Of a DNA stretch of 13,161 nucleotides, positions 1-5,242 are shown in pieces; positions within the stretch are counted from its first letter, which is position 1; every line of letters starts with the position of its first letter. The notes beneath the pieces are model-generated. The model saw nothing but the letters and a program-made list of their open reading frames with translations. It was not told the DNA's origin and searched no databases. Source of the DNA: Alphaproteobacteria bacterium (GTDB taxonomy: Bacteria; Pseudomonadota; Alphaproteobacteria; Rickettsiales; UBA998). The translations under genes were made by a program, and so were the position numbers. Location of the stretch: positions 1 through 13,161 of the forward strand of contig JAKFYP010000059.1 of the NCBI GenBank assembly GCA_021730835.1. Direction: 5' to 3'.

Positions 1-93
1 ACATTCCGAGAGGCAAAGCATTTAGCAACAGAAAAAACCATTCCTGTGGCTAAATCATCGGACAGCGAAACCAAACTGACAGTCGCTGCCTGA
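1..93 (+). CDS. C-terminal tail of an unrecognised protein (5' end outside window)
   Basis: Frame 1 is open from the first base for 30 codons and ends in TGA at 91-93; the other two plus-strand frames close earlier. The residues are hydrophilic (Lys, Ser, Glu, Thr) and end in LTVAA, which would suit the disordered tail of a longer protein. There is no recognisable motif, so no function can be given. A short open frame like this could also be chance. Confidence 0.35.
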   Translation, partial: TFREAKHLATEKTIPVAKSSDSETKLTVAA

Positions 94-186
94 TAACCGT
101 CCGTCAGATCAAGTCTCGTGTTCTACAAGTTCGAACGTAGAGGAAAAACGCGAATTGTTGAATTTCGTGTTTTCGAACCTAAGCCT

Positions 187-204
187 CAAAGGGGAAACCC
201 TTTG
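187..204. terminator. Perfect 7-bp hairpin with GAAA tetraloop, possible terminator
   Basis: CAAAGGG (187-193) pairs with CCCTTTG (198-204) around a GAAA loop (194-197). On the plus strand it is followed by TTATTCC, a poor U-tract. It lies about 95 nt after the stop of the partial gene at 1-93 and about 55 nt beyond the 3' end of the minus-strand tRNA, so it could serve either transcript. The stem is certain, the terminator role is inferred. Confidence 0.4.
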
Positions 205-259
205 TTATTCCTATAACTTCCCATTCGACAACTTCCAAAATATGGACGATTGTGTCAAA

Positions 260-350
260 TGGCGGAGAGGGCGGGATTCGAACCCGCGATACGGTTTTGC
301 CGTATACACACTTTCCAGGCGTGCGCCTTCAACCGCTCGGCCACCTCTCC
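260..350 (-). tRNA. tRNA-Ser (anticodon GGA), CCA encoded
   Basis: Read on the minus strand from 350, the 5' acceptor strand GGAGAGG pairs with CCTCTCC at 270-264. It is followed by discriminator G (263) and an encoded CCA (262-260). The anticodon loop CTGGAAA occupies 318-312, giving anticodon GGA at 316-314, which reads UCC and UCU. The long variable arm (around ATACGGCAAAACCGTAT) and the 91-nt length are typical of class II serine tRNAs, and the T-loop GTTCGAATC is intact. No sequence resembling a second tRNA is next to it. Confidence 0.97.
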
Positions 351-375
351 GCATTGCCGCAAAGGCAAGGGGTGA

Positions 376-404
376 GTGATGCCAAAGATTGCGCGCAATG
401 TCAA
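376..404 (-). promoter_or_regulatory. Candidate promoter for tRNA-Ser
   Basis: On the minus strand a perfect -35 TTGACA (404-399) is separated by 17 nt from CATCAC (381-376), a weak -10 matching three of six consensus positions. Transcription would start roughly 18 nt before the tRNA, leaving a short leader with a TTGCC/GGCAA hairpin (354-368). The spacer begins with a 12-bp perfect palindrome, ATTGCGCGCAAT (388-399). Position and -35 are good, the -10 is poor. Confidence 0.4.
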
Positions 405-471
405 TTGCCGGGTACAGAGAACCGGCCCTCCCCGTGGATTGATACGTTTTTTATGGTAGCTCCACATTTAA

Positions 472-655
472 CCGTGGTATGGTGCATTCTGGGGGCGTCA
501 GGGACAGGCGTTACATGAGCATCTGGTTGAGACGTTCCGCCGCCGATCGCAACGAGGCGGCGTAATCAAACACCGCGTACATTGAGCAACTGAATGCCAC
601 GTTCCGAAAGCGTTTGATGGCGCTGACACAGCGTGCGCGGACCTTGCAGCACGAC
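472..655 (+). pseudogene. Transposase C-terminal remnant, frameshifted
   Basis: Positions 566-655 (frame 2) encode residues including TAYIEQLNATFRKRLMALTQ and end near TLQHD. The I-N-T-A-[FY]-I-E-[RQ]-L-N-A-T-F-R pattern is familiar from the C-terminal catalytic part of IS transposases with a DDE domain, the glutamate after I being the presumed catalytic residue. The preceding residues (LHEHLVETFRRRSQRGGVI) are in frame 1. One extra A in the AAA run at 568-570 accounts for the shift. Frame 1 is closed by TAG at 457 and TAA at 469, and the usual downstream residues are missing because the frame runs into a copy of the dispersed repeat at 655. The gene is dead. The IS family assignment is from memory of the motif only. 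Confidence 0.65.
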
Positions 656-676
656 ATAAACTCAATCAGCTATATC
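655..676 (+). repeat. Half copy (3' arm) of the dispersed structured repeat, copy C
   Basis: CATAAACTCAATCAGCTATATC matches the 3' arm and tail of repeat copies A (2099-2170) and B (10282-10353) with few differences; the 5' arm is absent. It begins exactly where recognisable transposase coding ends and lies 18 bp before the ruvC start. The orientation is the same as in the other two copies. Confidence 0.6.
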
Positions 677-694
677 GGAGAAATGGTCATCTAA

Positions 695-1189
695 ATGGTT
701 CACATTCTTGGAATTGATCCCGGTTTGCGGCGTACCGGCTGGGGCGTGGTGCGCTATCATCACGGGCATCTCTCCTATATCGCCAGCGGCGCGGTTTGCC
801 CGCCTGTCAGCCTGCCGATCGCCGATCGCCTGCTGGCGCTGCACCGGGAGATCGAGCACGTGGTGACACTCTATAAACCGCAAACCACAGCGATTGAGGA
901 AAGCTTCGTCAATACCAACGCGGCTTCTACTCTCAGGCTGGGTAATGCCCGCGGCGCGCTGATTCTTTCGCTGGCGCAGGCGGGACTTGACGTGCATGAA
1001 TACGCCGCCACACAGGTCAAGAAATCGGTCGTCGGCGTCGGGCGGGCGCAGAAAGGACAGGTCGGCATGATGGTGCGTACCCTGCTTCCCGCCTGCGACG
1101 CCACATCCGAGGATGCGCTTGATGCGCTGGCGGTGGCTATTTGCCACGCTCATTTACATACGTTCAACCGGCTGGTGGAGGCGGGATGA
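695..1189 (+). CDS. ruvC: Holliday junction resolvase RuvC
   Basis: RuvC is the endonuclease that cuts Holliday junctions symmetrically, working with the RuvAB branch-migration motor. The 164-residue length is normal for the family. The RNase H-like fold signatures are present: ILGIDPGLRRTGWGV at residues 4-18, AIEESF at 66-71 and the C-terminal SEDALDALAVAICHAH. The four acidic catalytic residues map to D8, E68, D140 and D143. The start is the ATG directly after a stop codon (692-694); GGAG at 677-680 is 14 nt away, so initiation may be weak or coupled to translation of the upstream remnant frame. ruvA and ruvB, often adjacent, are not here; instead a secreted-protein gene overlaps the stop codon. 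Confidence 0.97.
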   Translation: MVHILGIDPGLRRTGWGVVRYHHGHLSYIASGAVCPPVSLPIADRLLALHREIEHVVTLYKPQTTAIEESFVNTNAASTLRLGNARGALILSLAQAGLDVHEYAATQVKKSVVGVGRAQKGQVGMMVRTLLPACDATSEDALDALAVAICHAHLHTFNRLVEAG

Positions 1190-1809
1190 TACGCCTGACG
1201 TTTTTTCTCCTGCTCGGAGTGTTACTGGCGCAACCGGTGGCTTCCCGAACGCGCTTTGTCGTAATGGAGCAATCCGGGGAGTGGGAGCTGGTGAAAATTG
1301 AGGAGAGTCAGGGTTACGCTTCTTACGGTAAAACCCCGCGCTGTTATATTCGCAGTGCGGCGCAGGGAGAACGCCCGGCCATTTATTTTCATCCCGATAG
1401 GCGCTGGGATATGGACTATCCGGCGGATGTCACCAATGCGGCCAACTGGCAGCAGCAACACCTCAACCAGACGGCTTTCCCTGGTATTTACGTGACATTC
1501 GGCTTTCGTATCGACGATACGCCAGAGATACGCTCACGGCAACTGGTGCGCCCGACCAATATACACAAACGGCGGCGCATGCGGCTTGAGAGCGCGGAAA
1601 TGGAACGGCTATACCGGCAAATCATGCAGGGTAAAATACTGCAAGTCGGATGGAATCATGCCAATCTGGGCCGCGAAGTGGATGCGCTGATCCGGCAAGG
1701 GTTGGGCCGGGAACAACCCCCGGATTCCGTGCGTTACGATCTGGCGGGCCTGTCCGGGCTTAATGCCCGTTTCGACACGCATTGTCCCCGTTCGCACTGG
1801 GATCGGTAA
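1186..1809 (+). CDS. Secreted protein, possibly IalB-like
   Basis: The 207-residue product starts at an ATG overlapping the ruvC stop (ATGA, 1186-1189), with GGAGG at 1177-1181. This start gives a clean signal peptide (MIRLTFFLLLGVLLAQPVAS), whereas an upstream in-frame ATG at 1141 would bury it. The mature protein should be periplasmic or exported. There are two cysteines, one in a CYIRS segment near residue 53 and one close to the C-terminus, in a tail reading YDLAGLSGLNARFDTHC. That tail and the overall order (W-containing strand, CYxxS, a GKxLxVG segment, then Y-[DS]-L-x-G-[LF]) recall the IalB family (invasion-associated locus B, PF06776) of Alphaproteobacteria. The resemblance is by eye only; otherwise it is a hypothetical secreted protein. 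It is probably co-transcribed and translationally coupled with ruvC. Confidence 0.75.
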   Translation: MIRLTFFLLLGVLLAQPVASRTRFVVMEQSGEWELVKIEESQGYASYGKTPRCYIRSAAQGERPAIYFHPDRRWDMDYPADVTNAANWQQQHLNQTAFPGIYVTFGFRIDDTPEIRSRQLVRPTNIHKRRRMRLESAEMERLYRQIMQGKILQVGWNHANLGREVDALIRQGLGREQPPDSVRYDLAGLSGLNARFDTHCPRSHWDR

Positions 1810-1879
1810 CGGTTATTGCGCGTAGCGCTCCACCTGTCCCATCAGGTTATGGGCGGCGGCGACGAGGAAGCGGAGGATC

Positions 1880-1991
1880 GGAACTCCGGAGTTCCAGCTT
1901 CTCACCGTAGGTGAGGGGTTTGACCCTGACAGAATGACCGGCTCTCCCTTCAGGAGGGAGCACACAATTGCCGGATTGCCTGCATCCGGCA
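1880..1991. repeat. Cluster of four palindromes/hairpins
   Basis: Four perfect inverted repeats lie within 112 bp. GGAACTCCGGAGTTCC (1880-1895) is a 16-bp palindrome. CTCACC (1901-1906) pairs with GGTGAG (1910-1915). CTCCCT (1944-1949) pairs with AGGGAG (1955-1960). TGCCGGAT (1969-1976) pairs with ATCCGGCA (1984-1991). No T-run follows any of them, so ordinary intrinsic termination is unlikely. They sit after the secreted-protein gene and before the convergent ankyrin gene. Confidence 0.6.
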
Positions 1992-2052
1992 GAGTGGTGG
2001 GGATAGAATGTTCGTTTATTCCTTGCCTCATAAAAGATGACTTGTCTCCCTT

Positions 2053-2097
2053 ATAGCCGATTTACTTGTGTGACTGCACATCAATCAAATCGGCTAT
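2053..2097. repeat. 11-bp perfect inverted repeat
   Basis: ATAGCCGATTT (2053-2063) and its exact complement AAATCGGCTAT (2087-2097) enclose a smaller TGTG/CACA pair (2067-2070 and 2077-2080). The second arm ends one base before repeat copy A begins. It could be a cruciform, a factor-binding site or the edge of a decayed mobile unit. Copy B does not have this arm next to it. Confidence 0.5.
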
Positions 2098-2098
2098 C

Positions 2099-2170
2099 GC
2101 CTGCAACTGCGGGCGCGCCGCTTATGCGGCGTAGAGTTTGTGTGTAAGCACAAACTCAATCAGCTATACC
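2099..2170 (+). repeat. Dispersed structured repeat, copy A
   Basis: This 72-nt unit aligns without gaps to copy B at 10282-10353; in the last 62 nt, 54 positions agree. It can form three stems. CCTGC pairs with GCGGG (one wobble). CGCCGC (2116-2121) pairs with GCGGCG (2126-2131) around TTAT. GAGTTTGTG pairs with CACAAACTC (9 bp, plus an inner T-G wobble). It contains the palindrome GGCGCGCC (2112-2119). It lies just downstream of the minus-strand ankyrin gene. Confidence 0.75.
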
Positions 2171-2230
2171 GAATCGCCTGCGGGCTTCATAACCTAACTT
2201 CGCCGGGGAAGCTTCAGGTTTTTCAGGAAT

Positions 2231-3313
2231 TTACCGCAATGCCAGCGGATCGAACTGCCGGGAAGCCACCTGCCGCTCCAGCAAAGTGTATTGGTGGGCT
2301 GTCGCGTTTTTCCATGCGTTAGGCAGGGACTGCAACACCTCATGCAGGAGATCAGCATGCTCCGGGTCTTTGGATTGCAGCAGGGGGCGGGCGATATGCG
2401 TGCTGAAATATCCTGTCAGGCAGGCTCCCTTTACCGCGTCGCTGGGTATTGCCCCGGTGAAAAGCAGTCTTCTGGTCGGTGGTGTGTCAGGACGAAAGTT
2501 TTTCTCTGCTTTGTCTTTTTCTTCCTGGATGATGGCGTTGATTAGTTCACGGCGCGATCTGTACTGAGAATTGCCTGAGTCTTTCAGATTGGGATTTGCC
2601 CCTTCGAGCAGCAATACCCGGCCCGCTCCTTTTTCATCACCAAGGGCAGCCCGCCAGAGCGGGGTATGATTTCGGTTGTTCAGCGAATCAATTTCCGCGC
2701 CCTGCGCGATTAAATACCGGCATGTATCATCGCGCCCATAGCCTGCCGCAATGTGAAGGGCCGTATTTCCATGTTCATCCGGTTGGTTTACCGCAATGCC
2801 CTGATTGAGCATAAGGCGGCATATCTCTGTCTTGCGAGATACGGCTGCTGCATGCAATAGATAGCCTTTGGATAGGGAAGCGCCATTTTCGATCAGGAAT
2901 TCGCAGGTATTCTTGTGGCCGGCACTCGCTGCGTAAGATAATGCGGTGTAATTAAGGTTGTCCTGTATGTCTATCAAAGCGCCATGGTTAAGTAGTAACT
3001 CGCATACCGCATCACGCCCGTAAGTGGCGGCTGCCATTAGCGCAGTCTTGCCGGATGAATCTTTAGCATCCACATCTGCCCCGCAATCCAGCAATTTCTG
3101 GCAGAGCGCTTCATGTCCTTTCACTGCGGCACGATATAGCGGAAAATGTTCCTTGCTTTTTACAGCGACCAAATCAGGATATTGCTTAAGCAGTTGATCC
3201 ACTTCCTCAAGCTGCTGTGTGCTGGGCGTCTCTTTCTGACTGCATCGCCAAAACAGCTGTTCAGCGCTGGCTTTCTCTTCCCCGCTCAGCGACTCTATGT
3301 CTCTTGTTTCCAT
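2231..3313 (-). CDS. Ankyrin repeat protein (copy 1 of a tandem pair)
   Basis: The 360-residue protein has six ankyrin-type repeats at about residues 55-87, 88-120, 121-150, 151-181, 182-214 and 215-247, with the usual TALxxAAxxG and LLxxGAxxD signatures; the fourth is degenerate. A helical Glu/Lys-rich head (1-54) precedes them, and a tail of about 110 residues follows (THIARPLLQS, LLHEVLQSLPNAWKNATAHQ) that is not ankyrin. There is no signal peptide or membrane segment. Ankyrin repeats bind proteins; the partner is unknown. The start ATG has AGAGGA about 9 nt upstream. Base composition is more AT-rich than in neighbouring genes. It is a paralogue of the gene at 3440-4525; between residues 55 and 245 I count 126 of 191 identical positions. 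Confidence 0.9.
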   Translation of the reverse strand: METRDIESLSGEEKASAEQLFWRCSQKETPSTQQLEEVDQLLKQYPDLVAVKSKEHFPLYRAAVKGHEALCQKLLDCGADVDAKDSSGKTALMAAATYGRDAVCELLLNHGALIDIQDNLNYTALSYAASAGHKNTCEFLIENGASLSKGYLLHAAAVSRKTEICRLMLNQGIAVNQPDEHGNTALHIAAGYGRDDTCRYLIAQGAEIDSLNNRNHTPLWRAALGDEKGAGRVLLLEGANPNLKDSGNSQYRSRRELINAIIQEEKDKAEKNFRPDTPPTRRLLFTGAIPSDAVKGACLTGYFSTHIARPLLQSKDPEHADLLHEVLQSLPNAWKNATAHQYTLLERQVASRQFDPLALR

Positions 3314-3434
3314 TACTATCCTCTGACTGTCCGATACGGCTGAAGCAAAGGAAGTATGTGCTTCACATTCCGGGATTTTACCCGATATTAGCAGAAGATG
3401 GTAAAAATTTCTTTATAATTTTATCTGGTATTTT
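3314..3434 (-). promoter_or_regulatory. Conserved 5' flank of ankyrin copy 1
   Basis: This AT-rich stretch is conserved with the flank at 4526-4646. On the minus strand a TAATAT at 3390-3385 is kept in both copies and is the best -10 candidate, about 70 nt before the start codon; no good -35 is seen 17 nt upstream. A second candidate, TAAAAT nearer the gene, is altered to TAGAAC in the other copy. Promoter function is inferred from conservation only. Confidence 0.35.
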
Positions 3435-3439
3435 CAGGA

Positions 3440-4525
3440 TTACCGCAATGCCTGCGGATCATATTGCCGGGAAGCCGCCTTCCTTTCCAGCAAAGTGTAT
3501 TGGTGCGCTGTCGCGTTTTTCCACGCTCTGGGCAGCGATTGCAACACGTCTTGCAGGAGGTTGGGATGCTTCGGGTCTCTGGATTGCAGCAGGGGGCGGG
3601 CGATATGCGTGCCAAAAAGTCCCACCAGACAGGTTCCCTTTACCGTGTCGCTGAGGACGGTATCGGTAAAAAGCTGTTCTCTGGCCGGTGGCGTGTCTGG
3701 ATGAAAGTTTTTCTCTGCTTTGTCTTTTTCTTCCCGGATGATTGCGTCGATTAGTTCAGACTTGATGTCGTATGCAGATTGGTTGTATACATCTTTCAGA
3801 TCGGGATTTGCCCCTTCGAGCAGTAATACCCGGCATGCTTTTTTTTCATCCATTTCGGCGCCCAGCTTGAGCGGGGTTTGATTATCGTTGTCCAGTGCAT
3901 CAATTTCCGCGCCCTGCGCGATTAAAAAACGGCATGTATCCGTGCGCCCCCAGATTGCCGCTTCGTGAAGAGCCGTATTTCCACCATCATCCGGTTGATT
4001 TACCGGAATGCCCTTGCTGAGCAAAAGGCGGCATGTGTCGATCTTGCCAGCTCTGGCTGCTTTATGCAATGGATAGCCGATGAATAGGGAAACCCCTTTT
4101 TCGATCAGGAATTTGCAGATATCATTGCGGCCAGCACTCGCTGCGTGAGATAATGCTGTATGTCCTTCTTCGTCCTGTATGTCTTTCGAAGCGCCACGTT
4201 CAATCAATAACTCGCATACCGCATCATGCCCACCGCCTGCCGCTGCCATTAGCGCGGTGTTGCTGCAATCATTGAGGGCATCCACATCTGCCCCGCAATC
4301 CAGCAATTTCCGGCAGAGCGCTACATGTCCTTTCCCTGCGGCATAATATAGGGGAAAACACCTTTTGCTTTTCACACCGACCAAATCAGCATTTTCCCCA
4401 AGCAGGCGATCCACTTCCTCAAGCTGCTCTGCACTTAGCGGCTCTCTCTGGTTGCATAGATTAAACAGTGCGTTAGCGGCTTTTTTCTCTTCCCCGCTCA
4501 GTAACTCTATGTCTCTTGCTTCCAT
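3440..4525 (-). CDS. Ankyrin repeat protein (copy 2 of a tandem pair)
   Basis: The 361-residue product has the same plan as its neighbour: a Glu/Lys-rich head, six ankyrin repeats from about residue 55 to 248, and a roughly 110-residue non-ankyrin tail. The tail keeps THIARPLLQS, LLQDVLQSLPRAWKNATAHQ and a final DPQALR. Head and tail are conserved together with the repeats, so the tail is probably functional. The central repeats differ mostly at exposed, binding-surface positions, which fits divergence of ligand choice. There is no secretion signal of the Sec type. The ribosome site is weaker than in copy 1 (AGAGC). The gene lies 126 bp upstream of copy 1 on the same strand; each has its own copy of the flank, so separate transcription is likely. 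Confidence 0.9.
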   Translation of the reverse strand: MEARDIELLSGEEKKAANALFNLCNQREPLSAEQLEEVDRLLGENADLVGVKSKRCFPLYYAAGKGHVALCRKLLDCGADVDALNDCSNTALMAAAGGGHDAVCELLIERGASKDIQDEEGHTALSHAASAGRNDICKFLIEKGVSLFIGYPLHKAARAGKIDTCRLLLSKGIPVNQPDDGGNTALHEAAIWGRTDTCRFLIAQGAEIDALDNDNQTPLKLGAEMDEKKACRVLLLEGANPDLKDVYNQSAYDIKSELIDAIIREEKDKAEKNFHPDTPPAREQLFTDTVLSDTVKGTCLVGLFGTHIARPLLQSRDPKHPNLLQDVLQSLPRAWKNATAHQYTLLERKAASRQYDPQALR

Positions 4526-4646
4526 GCGATGCTCTGGCTAATCTGATACGGCTAAAACAAAGGGAATATGTGCTTCACATTCCGGGGTTCTACCTGATAT
4601 TAGCAGAGGATGGTAAAAATTTCTTCATAATTTCATCGGGTATTGG
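4526..4646 (-). promoter_or_regulatory. Conserved 5' flank of ankyrin copy 2
   Basis: This is homologous to 3314-3434, with TAATAT at 4602-4597 (minus strand) preserved. The remaining 92 bp to the dctQ start (4647-4738) are AT-rich and must hold the promoter of the divergent TRAP operon, but I find no clear -35/-10 pair there. Confidence 0.35.
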
Positions 4647-4738
4647 GAAAAGCCATCTTATTCGCATCAATGCCCGGATTTTTATGGTATATCTCATCTG
4701 CTTCCGGTAAATATATTCACCGAAATCAGGGATAACCC

Positions 4739-5242
4739 ATGCACCGGATAGCGGCGATCTGTGACGGCATCAACGAAGCGCTCGGGCGGGCGGTGCGCTG
4801 GCTGGCGCTCGGCATGGTGCTGATGATGACGGCCAACGTAGCGATGCGCTATCTGTTTTCCACCGGCTCGCCCTGGCAGCAGGAGGCGGTGCGCTTCATG
4901 CATGCCGGGCTTTTTTTGCTCGGCGCGGGCTATGCCTTCAGGCATGATTGCCATGTGCGGGTGGATATTTTGTATCAGAAAATGAGCGGGCGCGGAAAGG
5001 CCTGGGTCAATTTGCTCGGGGTGTGCTTCCTGCTCTGGCCGTTCGCGGCGGCGCTGGTCTGGTTCTCGTGGGATTATGTGCTGTCCGCCTGGGCGATTTA
5101 CGAAGGCTCGCCGGAATATCACGGCATGCCGGGCGTCTTTCTGCTCAAGACCTGTATCTGGCTGTGCAGCGCCACACTGGCCATACAGGGGCTGGCGGTG
5201 GTTTGCCGTTCGCTGATGAGCATCAGGAGCGCGCATGACTGA
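4739..5242 (+). CDS. dctQ: TRAP transporter small membrane subunit (DctQ family)
   Basis: DctQ is the four-helix small integral membrane subunit of tripartite ATP-independent periplasmic transporters, which use a sodium gradient and a periplasmic binding protein. The 167 residues form four hydrophobic segments at about 21-38, 53-68, 88-110 and 133-155. The family signatures are W46-QQE (WQQEAVRFMHA), HVRVDILY at 72-79, and the PF, SW and LKT motifs in the third and fourth helices. AGGG at 4728-4731 sits 7 nt before the ATG. The last 8 nt overlap dctM, showing an operon. The substrate cannot be read from this subunit; carboxylates are usual. Confidence 0.9.
   Translation: MHRIAAICDGINEALGRAVRWLALGMVLMMTANVAMRYLFSTGSPWQQEAVRFMHAGLFLLGAGYAFRHDCHVRVDILYQKMSGRGKAWVNLLGVCFLLWPFAAALVWFSWDYVLSAWAIYEGSPEYHGMPGVFLLKTCIWLCSATLAIQGLAVVCRSLMSIRSAHD

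Larger units (their letters stand above)
351..694. other. tRNA-ruvC intergenic region of IS debris
   Basis: This interval holds no intact gene. It contains the tRNA promoter, AT-rich sequence with a GTGGA/TCCAC inverted pair around 434-465, the transposase remnant and the half repeat. The hybrid frame of transposase plus repeat ends in TAA at 692-694, directly before the ruvC ATG, so the leader of ruvC has been rebuilt from mobile-element debris. I see no convincing ruvC promoter. Confidence 0.6.
1810..2230. other. Palindrome-rich intergenic region
   Basis: No gene is supported in this 420-bp gap. It carries a run of four hairpin-forming sequences between 1880 and 1991, an 11-bp perfect inverted repeat at 2053-2097 and the dispersed repeat copy A at 2099-2170. 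A 72-codon minus-strand frame (2031 down to 1813) ends in residues AAHNLMGQVERYAQ, which look protein-like, but the frame passes through the palindromes and has no ribosome site. It may be a decayed gene end. Confidence 0.5.
2221..4646. repeat. Tandem duplication of ankyrin gene plus 5' flank
   Basis: Two units of about 1.2 kb lie head to tail: roughly 2221-3431 and 3432-4646. Homology starts just past each stop codon (TTTCAGGA then TTACCGCAATGCC) and continues through the gene to about 120 bp upstream of its start. The two 5' flanks (3314-3434 and 4526-4646) share long stretches around GTGCTTCACATTCCGG and GATGGTAAAAATTTCTT. The similarity of non-coding flanks shows a whole-locus duplication rather than two independent acquisitions. 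Confidence 0.85.

Noticed and set aside
129..179. Attachment-site copy: TTCGAAC motifs at 130 and 173 resembling the tRNA T-loop
   Set aside because: Only seven bases are shared with the tRNA, too short for an integrase core, and no integrase gene is present.
662..1153. Minus-strand open frame of 163 codons opposite ruvC
   Set aside because: All four RuvC catalytic residues and the signature motifs lie on the plus strand; the antisense frame has no recognisable content.
1813..2031. 72-codon minus-strand frame ending in AAHNLMGQVERYAQ
   Set aside because: It runs through four palindromes, has no ribosome-binding site and no recognisable domain; at most it is a decayed gene end.
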